This document shows, piece by piece, positions 52,161 through 62,216 of a stretch of 64,000 nt of DNA (its first letter is position 1; every line of letters begins with the position of its first letter). The notes below the pieces were generated by a model. The model was not told where the DNA came from and ran no database searches. It saw nothing but the letters and a program-made list of their open reading frames with translations. Made by a program: the position numbers and the translations under genes. Source of the DNA: Methanobrevibacter cuticularis (GTDB lineage Archaea; Methanobacteriota; Methanobacteria; Methanobacteriales; Methanobacteriaceae); NCBI RefSeq assembly GCF_001639285.1, contig NZ_LWMW01000169.1, positions 1-64,000 on the forward strand, read 5' to 3'.

Positions 52161-52262
52161 TACTTTTAATTTTTAAACTCTCTTTTAAATACTTCATTTT
52201 TTAAAAGGATTATAAAGATAGAATATATAGTTAGTATTATAGAAAAATTTATTCTAAAAATG

Positions 52263-52480
52263 GATTTATTACATTTAATAATTTTATCAAAAATATTATT
52301 TTAAATGATTTATTACATTTAATAATTTTATCAAAAATATTATTTTAAATAAAAGAATAAAATTAGAATTACTAACTTATCAAAAATATTATTTTAAATA
52401 AAAGAATAAAATTAGAATTACTAACTTATCAAAAATATTATTTTAAATAAAAGAATAAAATTAGAATTAATAACTCATGA
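52263..52480. repeat. Compound tandem repeats (45 bp x2, then 49 bp x3)
   Basis: GATTTATTACATTTAATAAT recurs 45 bases apart (52263, 52308). Overlapping it, ATCAAAAATATTATTTTAAA recurs at about 52330, 52379 and 52428 with TAAAAGAATAAAATTAGAAT between. It lies in the gap between marker 8 and mfnB, probably within the mfnB leader. Confidence 0.9.
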
Positions 52481-52560
52481 TAACAACAACATTCTTATAT
52501 GATAATTACATAATTAAAGTAAATTAACATATCTAGTAAACTTTATATGGAGGAAATCTG

Positions 52561-53274
52561 TTGCTTCTATTAATTAGTCCAATAAACAGTGAAGAAGCTC
52601 TTGAAGCTATTAAAGGCAATGCAGACATTATTGATGTTAAAAATCCTAAGGAAGGATCTTTAGGTGCTAATTTTCCATGGGTAATTAAAGATATTCGGGA
52701 GATAACTCCTGATGCCATGTTGGTTAGTGCTACTCTTGGAGATATACCTTATAAACCAGGTACTGTGTCACTTGCAGCTATGGGGGCGTTAGTATCTGGA
52801 GCTGACTATATTAAAGTTGGTTTATATGGGACAAAAAACTATGAAGAGTCATTAGAAGTTATGAAAAATGTTGTAAAAACTGTAAAAGATCAAAATCCTG
52901 ATGCAATCGTAGTAGCTTCTGGTTATGCTGATGCTCATAGAGTTGGAGCAGTTAGTCCTTGGGAAATCCCAAAAATAGCTAAAGACTCTGGAAGTGATTT
53001 AGCTATGTTGGATACAGCTGTTAAAGATGGCAAGACTCTTTTTGACTATCTTGACATAGATGATCTTAAAAAGTTCGTAGATGAAATTCATGGTTATGGA
53101 TTAAAATCTGCATTGGCAGGTTCTATTAAAAAAGAGCAGTTAAAACCTCTTCACGATATTGGATGTGATGTTGTTGGTGTAAGAGGCGCAGCATGTATTG
53201 GTGGCGATAGAAACACTGGCAAAATAGATAGATCTGCAGTATCTCAATTAAAAGATTTAATTAATTCCTTTTAA
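52561..53274 (+). CDS. mfnB: (5-formylfuran-3-yl)methyl phosphate synthase
   Basis: Makes 4-(hydroxymethyl)-2-furancarboxaldehyde phosphate from two glyceraldehyde-3-phosphate molecules, the furan precursor of methanofuran. The 237-residue TIM-barrel protein shows the catalytic-lysine motif [70 protein letters not shown] and the C-terminal phosphate site [18 protein letters not shown]. Translation starts at TTG: GGAGG lies seven bases before it and homologs begin with the same LLISP sequence. Confidence 0.93.
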   Translation: MLLLISPINSEEALEAIKGNADIIDVKNPKEGSLGANFPWVIKDIREITPDAMLVSATLGDIPYKPGTVSLAAMGALVSGADYIKVGLYGTKNYEESLEVMKNVVKTVKDQNPDAIVVASGYADAHRVGAVSPWEIPKIAKDSGSDLAMLDTAVKDGKTLFDYLDIDDLKKFVDEIHGYGLKSALAGSIKKEQLKPLHDIGCDVVGVRGAACIGGDRNTGKIDRSAVSQLKDLINSF

Positions 53275-53557
53275 TATCAATCACAATTCCTTAATATAAG
53301 ATTTTAATTATAATGGTCAATTACAAAATTTATTATTAAAATTTATTATTAATTTAATTATAATTATTTACTACAAGATTTTAATTACAAGTAATATAAT
53401 ATATTAATTATTAATTGTTATTACAAGATTTATTATTATATTTGATTATAATTATTTAATATAATATTTTGATTATAATTGTTATTAAAATATGCTTATT
53501 GTTATCAATTATTAGTTGTATACAAAATTAACTTTTAGTTTAAAATTAGGTGAGAAT

Positions 53558-55039
53558 ATGTTTTCAAAAAAAATAAAGGAAGCTGAGCTTGGATATACAT
53601 ATGATGATTTTTTATTATCTCCAAATGAGTCATGGATTGAAGCTAAAGACGTAAATACAACAGCTAAAGTCTCTAAAAATTTTGAACTGAACATTCCAAT
53701 AATTAGTTCAGCTATGGATACTGTGACTGAAACTGAATTAGCTATTGCTTTAGCACAAGTTGGTGGAATAGGAGTTATTCATAGGAACATGACGCTGGAA
53801 CAAGAAGTCGAACAAGTTAAAAATGTAAAAAGTTCAGGAGATCTCACTATTAGGGATGTTGTCACAACGAATCCTGAATCGTCTCTAGATACAGTTCGAG
53901 ATTTGATGGAACAAGAAGCTGTCAGTGGTCTTCCAGTTATTGAAGATGAAAATTTAATTGGAATTATAAGTAAAAGAGATATTAAACCAATTTTAGCTTC
54001 TGTTTCAGATAAAAAAGTAAAAGACATTATGACTTCTGATGTTGTAACTGTTGAAGATTCAATTTCTCCACTTGATGCTTTAGACATTGCTTATGAAAAC
54101 AAGGTAGAAAGACTTCCTGTTGTTAGAGATGGTAAACTCGTTGGAATCATTACAATTAGAGACATTTTGAATCATAAAAAATATCCTCAAGCTTCAAGAG
54201 ATAAAGAAGGTAAATTACTGGTGGCTGCAGCTACAGGTCCCTTTGACTTAGAAAGAGCTATAGCATTAGATGAAGCTGGTGCTGATATTTTAGCTGTTGA
54301 TTGTGCACATGCTCATAATATGAATGTAGTTAATTTTGCTTCTACTCTAAAAGATAATATCGACGCTGATTTAATTGTTGGAAATATAGCTACTGGTGAA
54401 GCTGCTGAAGCTCTTATATCTCAGGGTATCGATGGGTTGAAAGTTGGAATAGGTCCAGGATCAATGTGTACTACAAGAATCATCGCTGGTGTTGGCGTTC
54501 CTCAGCTTACAGCTATTTCTGATGTGGCAGATGTAGCTTCAAAACATGGAATTCCAGTTATTGCAGATGGGGGACTTAGATATTCTGGAGATATAGCTAA
54601 AGCTATTGCAGCTGGAGCTGATCTTGTAATGCTTGGTAATTTACTTGCTGGAACTTACGAATCTCCTGGTGATGTTGTAGTTATGAATGGGAGACAATAT
54701 AAGCAATACAGAGGAATGGGTTCGATGGGAGCTATGACTGGTGGTTTTGGTGGCGGTGCAGATAGATACTTCCAAGAAATCAAAGGTCATATGAAACACT
54801 CAAAACTTGTTCCAGAAGGGGTAGAAGGTGCTGTACCTTATAAAGGAATGCTTAATGATGTTGTTTTCCAATTGATTGGTGGTTTAAAAGCATCTATGGG
54901 CTACTGTGGTGCAAAAGATATTGAAACTATGAAGAAAGTAGCTAAATTTGTTAGAATTACATCTAGTGGTATTAAAGAAAGCCATCCACATGATCTTTTA
55001 ATTACAAATGAAAGTCCTAATTATCCTACATTGGATTAA
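53558..55039 (+). CDS. guaB: IMP dehydrogenase
   Basis: Oxidises IMP to XMP with NAD+, the committed step of GMP synthesis. The 493-residue protein has the catalytic barrel split by two CBS domains (residues ~100-215: [17 protein letters not shown] and [15 protein letters not shown]). The active-site loop is [20 protein letters not shown] with the catalytic cysteine, the flap is [10 protein letters not shown], and the monovalent-cation region is [14 protein letters not shown] start at ATG 53558, six bases after AGGTGAG; an earlier in-frame ATG (53516) lacks a ribosome-binding site. The gene is followed at its stop by a 40-bp repeat array. Confidence 0.95.
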   Translation: MFSKKIKEAELGYTYDDFLLSPNESWIEAKDVNTTAKVSKNFELNIPIISSAMDTVTETELAIALAQVGGIGVIHRNMTLEQEVEQVKNVKSSGDLTIRDVVTTNPESSLDTVRDLMEQEAVSGLPVIEDENLIGIISKRDIKPILASVSDKKVKDIMTSDVVTVEDSISPLDALDIAYENKVERLPVVRDGKLVGIITIRDILNHKKYPQASRDKEGKLLVAAATGPFDLERAIALDEAGADILAVDCAHAHNMNVVNFASTLKDNIDADLIVGNIATGEAAEALISQGIDGLKVGIGPGSMCTTRIIAGVGVPQLTAISDVADVASKHGIPVIADGGLRYSGDIAKAIAAGADLVMLGNLLAGTYESPGDVVVMNGRQYKQYRGMGSMGAMTGGFGGGADRYFQEIKGHMKHSKLVPEGVEGAVPYKGMLNDVVFQLIGGLKASMGYCGAKDIETMKKVAKFVRITSSGIKESHPHDLLITNESPNYPTLD

Positions 55040-55200
55040 GTAAATTTTTATTAATTTAATTAGGTTTTTATTCTTTTGAGTGAAGTTTTATTAATTTAAT
55101 TAGGTTTTTATTCTTTTGAGTGAAGTTTTATTAATTTAATTAGGTTTTTATTCTTTTGAGTGAAGTTTTATTAATTTAATTAGGTTTTTATTCATTTAAT
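55040..55200. repeat. 40-bp tandem repeat x4 starting at the guaB stop codon
   Basis: TGAAGTTTTATTAATTTAAT then TAGGTTTTTATTCTTTTGAG. Copies begin at 55041, 55081, 55121 and 55161; the first directly follows the TAA of guaB. Each unit contains T-runs, so the array may supply several termination sites. Confidence 0.93.
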
Positions 55201-55296
55201 TAAAATTTTATTAATTTTTTTCTTTTTAAAGATATCTATAAAATAATTTTTAGTTGGTTATATATAATGTGAAAATAATTTTTAGTTGGGGTTTAT

Positions 55297-56067
55297 ATGA
55301 AGCATGAAAATATCAGATCATGTATCCTATTATGTGGGGGAATGAGTAGAAGAATGGGTCAAGATAAAGGAACTATGTTAATTAATGAAAAGCCCATGAT
55401 AATTCATATACTTGAAAAATTAAACTATCAAATCGATGAGGTAATCATCGTTTTAAATGATGAAAAAAGAATAGCTAAATACAAATCATTAATTCAAAAT
55501 CATATTAAAAATAAACTTAAAACTGACTTTGATTATGAAATGATTTTTCTAGAAGATGAAATCAAAAATCAAGGACCATTATCTGGAATAATGACAGGAC
55601 TTAAAACTATTAAAGGAAAATATGGACTTGTTTTACCTTGTGATTCTCCTTTTATTACTTCTAATTTTATTAAAAACATGTTTAATATTTTAAATGAAAA
55701 TTTAGAAGAGGAAATCTTTATTGAAGGAATTGTTCCATACCATAATAAAAATATGGATTTACTTGAGAAATTAACTAAAGAAAAAGAACTTCCTGAAGAC
55801 ATAGGTTTTAAAAACTCTTTAATAAATAATTCTGAGCCATTACATAGTATTTATAAAAGTAGTATTTACCCAGACATTGAAGAACTTTTACATTCCAATA
55901 AAAATGATGTTAAATCTTTAATTAAGAATATAAATAGCTATTTTATTCCAATTTATGACAATATTAGTAATGAAGATAATAAAAAGAATAACTACAGCAC
56001 CCACGGAATTAATAATATTGAAAATAATTTTAAAAATATAAATTCAAAAGAAGATTTAGATAATTGA
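55297..56067 (+). CDS. mobA: MobA-like molybdenum cofactor guanylyltransferase
   Basis: Predicted nucleotidyltransferase that attaches GMP to molybdopterin, needed for formylmethanofuran dehydrogenase. The N-terminus has the nucleotide-binding signature ILLCGGMSRRMGQDKGTML, followed by the metal-binding VLPCDSPFIT near residue 110 and a late PLHSIYKSSI motif. The 256-residue length exceeds the usual ~200 because of an insert rich in Lys/Glu (~65-90) and an Asn-rich tail of about 45 residues. GGGG precedes the ATG by six bases. Other NTP-transferase-like guanylyltransferases cannot be fully excluded. Confidence 0.82.
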   Translation: MKHENIRSCILLCGGMSRRMGQDKGTMLINEKPMIIHILEKLNYQIDEVIIVLNDEKRIAKYKSLIQNHIKNKLKTDFDYEMIFLEDEIKNQGPLSGIMTGLKTIKGKYGLVLPCDSPFITSNFIKNMFNILNENLEEEIFIEGIVPYHNKNMDLLEKLTKEKELPEDIGFKNSLINNSEPLHSIYKSSIYPDIEELLHSNKNDVKSLIKNINSYFIPIYDNISNEDNKKNNYSTHGINNIENNFKNINSKEDLDN

Positions 56068-56106
56068 TTAATTTCTTTTAAATATCTTTTTAAAATACTA
56101 TTTTGA

Positions 56107-56255
56107 GAGTGTCTCATAATTAAGATTTTTAAAAAATTTAATAAAAATATTCCTCATTTAAAATCTTTAAATATTATATAAATACCTATATTTTTTTATT
56201 TCTTAAAAATAATATTTAGAAAATCTATAATTTAAATTTAAAATAATTATAATAA
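56107..56255. repeat. Dispersed AT-rich block, copy 2 of 2
   Basis: GAGTGTCTCATAA at 56107 followed by the block 56176-56255 that matches window positions 1-90. See the first entry; together the two copies suggest a non-coding element with GAGTGTCTCATAA-type ends. Confidence 0.5.
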
Positions 56256-56393
56256 TTTTAATACTAATAACAATATACTAAAGTATATAATTACTAAACC
56301 ACTATATAATTATTAACTAATTATAATAATTTTAATACTAATGACAATATACTAAAGTATATAATTACTAAATTACTATATAATTATTAAATA
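56246..56393. repeat. 74-bp tandem repeat x2
   Basis: ATAATTTTAATACTAATAAC then AATATACTAAAGTATATAAT, repeated with a few substitutions 74 bases later. AT-rich, no coding potential. Confidence 0.88.
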
Positions 56394-56500
56394 ATTATAT
56401 GTTGTAATGCCATATAATAAATGAAACTATGATTATTAGGCTACTGATTACTACAATAATTTGATTAATAGCTAGAAGATATTAACTTATTACTCTTACT

Positions 56501-56575
56501 ATTGGAAGTATTAAGAAGATTGGAAGCATTAATAAGATTGGAACTATTAAGAAGATTGGAAGTATTAAGAAGGTG
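56501..56575. repeat. 18-bp tandem repeat x4 upstream of tex
   Basis: ATTGGAAGTATTAAGAAG-type units start at 56501, 56519, 56537 and 56555 and end about 35 bases before the tex start. No open frame of note runs through them. Confidence 0.88.
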
Positions 56576-56610
56576 TAATATTTATTGAACTGAAAATAGG
56601 AGGCTCTGTT

Positions 56611-58764
56611 ATGATTGTAAATGCCTTGTCTGAAAAGTTAAATCTTTTTGATTGGCAAGTTAAGGAAGTTATAAGTCTCATTAGCCAAGGATATTCTATA
56701 CCTTATATTGTTAGATATAAAAAGAAAGAAACTGGATCCTTAAATGATGAAACAGTGAGGAAAGTTATTGGAGACTTTAAAAATCTTAAAACTCTTGAAA
56801 AAAGAAAAAAAGAGGTTATTAAAAGTTTAAAAGAACAGGATAAATTTTCTGATGAATTGAATAAAATAATTAATAATGCTAAAAATCTAGAAACAGTAGA
56901 AGACATTTACAGACCATTTTCTCCTAAAAATAGAACAATGGGGGTCATAGCCAAAGAAAAAGGTCTTGAAGGCTTAGCAAAGATTATTTTAGAACAAAAA
57001 ATAAATAGTCCTATTTCTGATGTGGCTAAAGAATATTTGTCTGATGAAAATGGGGTGAATACTGTAGAAGAAGCTATCTCAGGATCTAAAGATATAATAG
57101 CTGAAATTATTTCAGATAATCCTCAATTTAGGCCACTAATTAGGAAAATTTCCTATGAAGATGGGGAAATTATAGTTAAGGTATCTAATAAAAATGAAGA
57201 ATCTTCTTATGAAATGTACTATGAGCATAAGGAGAAACTTGTTAGTATGGCTAACCATAGGATATTGGCTATTAATAGGGGAGAAGAGGAGGGCTTTTTA
57301 AAAGTTAAAATCCAAGTTCCTGAAAGTGAAATAACAAGCTATTTAAATAGACATATTTTAATCGATAATTCTAAGGATCATAGTGAAAATTATAATAAAT
57401 TTACAAAAGAATTATTAGAAGAAACTGTTTTAAGAGCATATAGAGATTTAATAGCTCCTTCAATTGAAAAAGACATTAGAGATCATCTAAGCAAAAAAGC
57501 AATAAATGGAGCTATAAAGGTTTTTTCAAAAAATTTAGAGAGTCTATTAATGCAAGGCCCTATTAGGGATAAAATAGTTTTAGGGTGGAATCCTTCTCCT
57601 TATTCTACTTCTAAATTAGCTATTGTTGATGGAACTGGGGAAGTATTAGCTACTGACAATGTTTTCACAATTGGCTCTCAAAATCAGATTGATGAAACTA
57701 AAAACAAAATTTTGGATTTAATAAATAAATATAATGTGGATATTATAGCTTTAGGAAGTGTTTCTGATTCAAAAAGATTTGAAACTATAATAGCTGATAT
57801 TATAAAGGGTACTAATGTTAAATATGCTATTGTTAATCAAGCAGGAGCTTCTGATTATTCTAGAAGTATCTTTGGAGTAATGGAACTACCTAACTTTGAA
57901 AATGATTATAGGGTAGCTATTTCAATAGCTAAACGTTTACAAGATCCTTTAGTTGAACTTGTTAAAGTTGATCCTAAATCTATTGGTGTTGGTCAATATC
58001 AGCATGATATAGATGAAAAATACTTAAGTGAATCTTTAAAAAATGTAATTGAGAAAGTTGTTAATGATGTAGGTGTAGATGTAAATTCTGCTTCTATACC
58101 TCTTTTAGTTTATGTTTCTGGTTTAGATTCTGCAATTGCTACTAATATTTTAAAATATAGGGAAGAAAATGGAGTCTTTACTAATCGTAAGGAACTTTTA
58201 AAAGTTGAAGGAATAGATGCTAATGTTTTTGAACAATGTGCAGGATTTTTAAAAGTTTTCACATCTGATAATCTTTTAGATATTACACGAATCCATCCGA
58301 AATATTATGATGTTACTTATAAAATATTAGAAGAGCTAAATTACAAATTAGGAGATATATTTTCAGGAAATCTATCCTTTGGTAATTTAAATCTTGAAAA
58401 ATTAGCTAAAAAGTTCGATATTGATAAAGGCACCTTGATGTATATTATTATTCAACTTAAATATCCATTAAAAGACCCAAGAGATCAGAAATCTCAAGCA
58501 ATATTAAGATCACATACCCTATCTATAGAAAATCTTAAAGAAGGTATGATATTAGATGGTTCAGTGAGAAATGTTGTTGATTTCGGAGCATTTATTGATA
58601 TTGGTGTTTATCATGATGGTTTGATTCATATTTCCCATATGGGACATGGTAAATTTGTTAATCATCCTTCTGATATTGTAAATGTTGGAGATATAGTGAA
58701 AGTTCAAATTATTGAATTGGATCTTGATAGAAATAGAATTCAATTAACCATGCTTGATGATTGA
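56611..58764 (+). CDS. tex: Tex-like S1 RNA-binding protein
   Basis: A 717-residue protein with the full Tex layout: N-terminal helical domain (residues ~1-190, with SIPYIVRYKKKETGSLNDE and DIYRPFSPKNRTMG), central YqgF/RNase H-like domain (~320-450), double HhH region (NSASIPLLVYVSGLDSAIAT and GIDANVFEQCAGFLKV), and a C-terminal S1 domain (~645-717, NVVDFGAFIDIGVYHDGLIH). Tex proteins bind nucleic acid and affect transcription in bacteria. The usual DPG-x-RTGCK start of the YqgF domain reads GWNPSPYSTSKLAIVD here, so the first acidic residue is replaced by Asn. GGAGG lies seven bases before the ATG. Tex is mainly bacterial, so ancient transfer is plausible. Confidence 0.9.
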   Translation: MIVNALSEKLNLFDWQVKEVISLISQGYSIPYIVRYKKKETGSLNDETVRKVIGDFKNLKTLEKRKKEVIKSLKEQDKFSDELNKIINNAKNLETVEDIYRPFSPKNRTMGVIAKEKGLEGLAKIILEQKINSPISDVAKEYLSDENGVNTVEEAISGSKDIIAEIISDNPQFRPLIRKISYEDGEIIVKVSNKNEESSYEMYYEHKEKLVSMANHRILAINRGEEEGFLKVKIQVPESEITSYLNRHILIDNSKDHSENYNKFTKELLEETVLRAYRDLIAPSIEKDIRDHLSKKAINGAIKVFSKNLESLLMQGPIRDKIVLGWNPSPYSTSKLAIVDGTGEVLATDNVFTIGSQNQIDETKNKILDLINKYNVDIIALGSVSDSKRFETIIADIIKGTNVKYAIVNQAGASDYSRSIFGVMELPNFENDYRVAISIAKRLQDPLVELVKVDPKSIGVGQYQHDIDEKYLSESLKNVIEKVVNDVGVDVNSASIPLLVYVSGLDSAIATNILKYREENGVFTNRKELLKVEGIDANVFEQCAGFLKVFTSDNLLDITRIHPKYYDVTYKILEELNYKLGDIFSGNLSFGNLNLEKLAKKFDIDKGTLMYIIIQLKYPLKDPRDQKSQAILRSHTLSIENLKEGMILDGSVRNVVDFGAFIDIGVYHDGLIHISHMGHGKFVNHPSDIVNVGDIVKVQIIELDLDRNRIQLTMLDD

Positions 58765-58934
58765 TATTATTAATCTAAAGTAAAAATAAAAGATTCCATG
58801 AAAGTTGTTATAAAAATGATAGGATAATATGAATGTTTATTGATATATAAAAATTAATTGTAGGCTTTGATAATGATTTGACATTTTCAGAGACACCTAT
58901 AGATTAATAAAAATAAAAAATGATTAATTATTAT

Positions 58935-59447
58935 TTATTCTTTTAGTTTTTTAAGCGATGCTTTAATAAAAGCAGGTATATCATCTGGGCTACGGCTTGA
59001 AATTATGTTGCCATCTTCAACTACTTCTTCATCAACATATGTTGCTCCTGCATTTTTAATATCTTGTATGATCGATTTCCATCCTGTGATTCTACGACCT
59101 TCTAGAACTTGAGCAGTGATTAAAATTTGTGGTGCATGGCAAATTGCAAATACTGGCTTGCCACTTTTAACAAATTCTTTTGTAAACTCTACAGCATCCT
59201 CATCTACTCTTAATTCATCTGGAGAATGTCCTCCAGGTATGAAAAGAGCATCAAAATCATCTATTGAAACATCGTTGAATGATTTTTCAATTGTTTCCGA
59301 TGCATTTCCCTGTTTGCCTTTGACTTTTTGCCCCTTTTTAAGTCCCACAACGGTTAATTCATGACCATTTTCCTTAAAAACTTTTGCAGGTTCTGTATAC
59401 TCCACATCTTCAAACATATTTCCTAATATTACTACGATTTTACTCAT
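58935..59447 (-). CDS. DJ-1/PfpI family protein
   Basis: A 170-residue cytosolic protein of the PfpI branch (proposed cysteine peptidase or glyoxalase III/deglycase). It starts MSKIVVILGNMFEDVEYTEP with the conserved Glu, has FIPGGHSPDELR, and the nucleophile elbow AICHAPQILITAQVL with catalytic cysteine and following histidine. The late SRSPDDIPAF motif is also typical. GGTGA lies six bases before the ATG. Monocistronic and convergent with tex. Confidence 0.92.
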   Translation of the reverse strand: MSKIVVILGNMFEDVEYTEPAKVFKENGHELTVVGLKKGQKVKGKQGNASETIEKSFNDVSIDDFDALFIPGGHSPDELRVDEDAVEFTKEFVKSGKPVFAICHAPQILITAQVLEGRRITGWKSIIQDIKNAGATYVDEEVVEDGNIISSRSPDDIPAFIKASLKKLKE

Positions 59448-60477
59448 TTTAATTCACCCTACAATATTTAAAAATTTTTCATCGAGTTGATAATTTTTTT
59501 AGTAATGTTTCTGAAAACTAATTTTGAATCATAATTATAGTATTTTTCCAAACTTTTTTGACATGGACAAAACAATAATGGAAAATATTTTTTCCAGTTT
59601 GTAAGTATTTGTTCATGTTTTTAAAGGTTTTTAGAGCTTTTTTCCAAACTCAATTGTTAATGATCGAATGTTAGATAAGTCACGAGAAGTACTATAATCC
59701 CCAACTCAATATTACTATTCTATATATGTTTAATAATATTTAATTATTTTTATACTATAGTCAAGCACGAAATTTTTGGCAATAATTATATTTTTTTATT
59801 TAGCTAATATGTCTCTATTTTCAATTATAACCTCTTAAAATTAACTATTATTAAAAATATATTATTTAAACATGTTTATTAATATAATAAATTAATTAGA
59901 ATTATTAACTTAAAATTATAATATTTTTTGGATGATTTATCTAAATAATTTCAATGCTCTAAAATAGAAATTCTACAAGTTATAGTTAAAAGGAATAAGA
60001 ACAATTCTCACAATAATAAATTACTTAAAATTAATCATTTTAAAGATTTGATTAAAATTAGTAATAAATAGTATATTGATAAATGCAAATAATTAAGATT
60101 GTTAATGTTTATTAAGATTAGCCATAATAGTTTAATTAAATATTATCTCGAAATGTTTATTTATTTTGAATATAATCTCTGTTTTTTTAATCACAAGGTT
60201 CAAATACTTAAATTCTGTAACTATTCTTAAAGTTGTTTCAGTATAAAGAAATTTTTTTTACTTTTTAAGAATTTTTTCAATACAAAAAAGTTAATATAAA
60301 TAGTAATAAGTTTTTTTATTATATAGAAAAATTTAAATATTTATAAAAACTATTTTAATATATAGAAAAATTTAAATATTTATAATAGTTTTTTCATTAT
60401 AAAAAAGTTAGTATAAATACCTATGAAAGTTTTTTCAGTGTACAGAAATCAAAAATCATGTTTAGGGAATTTTTAAA
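59448..60477. other. One-kilobase AT-rich intergenic region
   Basis: No gene, RNA or IS end is evident. From about 60230 a degenerate repeat of the type AGTTTTTTCATTATAAAAAA followed by GTTAGTATAAATA occurs three to four times (near 60268, 60305, 60387 and 60430), and TATAGAAAAATTTAAATATT occurs twice, 38-40 bases apart (60322 and 60361). These end just before the AAA ATPase gene. Confidence 0.4.
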
Positions 60478-61719
60478 ATGATTAAAAGGGAAATGTATCT
60501 AAGTAGAATTGAACCATATATAGATAAAAACATAGTTAAGGTTATAAGTGGAATCAGACGTTGTGGGAAATCAACAATATTACAACAAATTATTGATAGC
60601 TTAAAACAAAAAGGAGTAAAAGAAGAAAATATAATTCTAATAAACTTTGAATTAAAAGAATATTTTAATATAAAAAACATCGATAAGTTAGATAATTTAA
60701 TCGAAAAATTAATCAAAAACACAGATAAAAATTACTTATTTTTCGATGAAATACAGGAAGTTGAAAATTGGGAAAAACTTATTAACTCATATTTAGCAGA
60801 AAAAAAGTATGATATATTCATTACAGGTTCAAATGCTAAACTTCTATCAGGAGAATTAGCTACTTATTTAACAGGGCGTTATATAGAAATAAAAATTTAT
60901 CCATTTTCATTTTTAGAATTTATAGACTATAAGAAATCTAATAAAAAAATAGGGCATGAAAAATCTAAGGAGAATAGGAACTATAAAAAATTTAGTGGCA
61001 ATAAACTGTTTATTGACTATCTTAGATTTGGTGGAATGCCATCTGTATTAGAATTTGAAACAAATGAGAAAATCCAATATTTAACTGACCTTTATAATTC
61101 AATATTTCTTAAAGATATAATTAAAAGAAATGAAATTAGAGATGTAGATTTATTAGAGAGAATACTACTTTTTATAATGGCTAATATTGGACAGCTATTT
61201 TCTGCAAATAATATTGTAAAATACCTAAAAAAAGATAAAATAAATGTATCAGTAAACACTATATACAATTATTTATCCTATATGGAAGAAGCTTGTTTGA
61301 TTAACAAACTGAAAAGGGAAGATTTAGTAGGTAAAAAAATCTTAAACCACAAGGAAAAATTTTATTTAACAGACTTAGGATTTAGACAAGCAGTTTATGG
61401 AGATAATGAAAAAGATATTGATCAATCAATAGAAAATATTGTTTATACAGAATTACTTAGAAGAGGATACAATATAACAATTGGTAAATTTAAAGAAAAG
61501 GAAGTTGATTTTGTTTGTAAAAAAGCAGGTGAAACAATCTATATTCAAGTTTCATATATTTTAGCAGATGAAACTACTGTAAAACGGGAATTTGAATCAT
61601 TACTTAAGATTCAAGATAATTATCCAAAATATGTAATAAGTATGGATGAATTTGACTTTTCAAGAGAGGGAATAAAACATATTAATTTAATTGATTTTTT
61701 AAAGGGAAATATGATATAA
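60478..61719 (+). CDS. AAA_14/DUF4143 family ATPase
   Basis: A 413-residue protein of the common prokaryotic AAA_14-DUF4143 type. Walker A is GIRRCGKST (residues ~23-31), Walker B is YLFFDEIQEVENWEKL, and a sensor/arginine region is FITGSNAKLLSGELATYLTGRY. The C-terminal DUF4143 part has FYLTDLGFRQAVYGD, ENIVYTELLRRGY and KEVDFVCKK, the latter resembling a PD-(D/E)xK nuclease-like core. Members are often accessory or horizontally spread; the molecular role is unknown. AGGG precedes the ATG weakly. It is followed by a small toxin-antitoxin-like pair and IS debris, fitting an accessory region. Confidence 0.88.
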   Translation: MIKREMYLSRIEPYIDKNIVKVISGIRRCGKSTILQQIIDSLKQKGVKEENIILINFELKEYFNIKNIDKLDNLIEKLIKNTDKNYLFFDEIQEVENWEKLINSYLAEKKYDIFITGSNAKLLSGELATYLTGRYIEIKIYPFSFLEFIDYKKSNKKIGHEKSKENRNYKKFSGNKLFIDYLRFGGMPSVLEFETNEKIQYLTDLYNSIFLKDIIKRNEIRDVDLLERILLFIMANIGQLFSANNIVKYLKKDKINVSVNTIYNYLSYMEEACLINKLKREDLVGKKILNHKEKFYLTDLGFRQAVYGDNEKDIDQSIENIVYTELLRRGYNITIGKFKEKEVDFVCKKAGETIYIQVSYILADETTVKREFESLLKIQDNYPKYVISMDEFDFSREGIKHINLIDFLKGNMI

Positions 61720-61909
61720 TATTAAACTGAACAATATGTATTTGTTTTGTTATAACAATTTAGAACACAAAATTTTTAGTGTTATTTAATCTAATATTAA
61801 ATATTTCTATTTAATTCATAAACAAAAGTAAAAATTTAAAAATCTAATTGTTTAGGTTAATTAGAAATTTTTATATATTATCATTTTTATAATTCTTTAT
61901 GGGATGTTA

Positions 61910-62197
61910 ATGACTATTCGATTAGATGAAAATAACATAATTGATTTTTTACATGGATGTAATAAAAATCAATTAAGACAAACAAAACATTCTAATAAGA
62001 GACGTAAATTCAGACAAATCCTGTTTGATGATATTTGTCGACTGATAATAGAAGAATCCCCTATTAATATTGAGCAAGAAGGGTCTAAAAAATTTGATTT
62101 AACTTATGATTACAATGAGGAATATAATATTTATATAGTCCTTGCTATTAAAGATAAGTTTATTAATATTGTAACTCAATATATAATTAACAAATAA
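61910..62197 (+). CDS. Small protein, candidate toxin partner of a DUF2283-like gene
   Basis: A 95-97 residue protein; ATG 61910 or 61904 can start it (GGGATG lies just before). It begins TIRLDENNIIDFLHGCNKNQ, has a basic stretch QTKHSNKRRKFRQ, a helix DDICRLIIEESP, then a beta-rich C-terminal half with EYNIYIVLAIKDKFINIVTQ. This pattern of a basic N-terminal part followed by strands is reminiscent of DUF4258/RelE-like small proteins, but I cannot assign a family with confidence. The next gene begins 19 bases after its stop. Confidence 0.6.
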   Translation: MTIRLDENNIIDFLHGCNKNQLRQTKHSNKRRKFRQILFDDICRLIIEESPINIEQEGSKKFDLTYDYNEEYNIYIVLAIKDKFINIVTQYIINK

Positions 62198-62216
62198 ATT
62201 AAGGAAAGTTTTTGCA

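Noticed and set aside
60185-60215. GGTTCAAATAC resembling a tRNA T-loop
   Set aside because: No pairing acceptor, D or anticodon stems are found around it, and the region is uniformly AT-rich.
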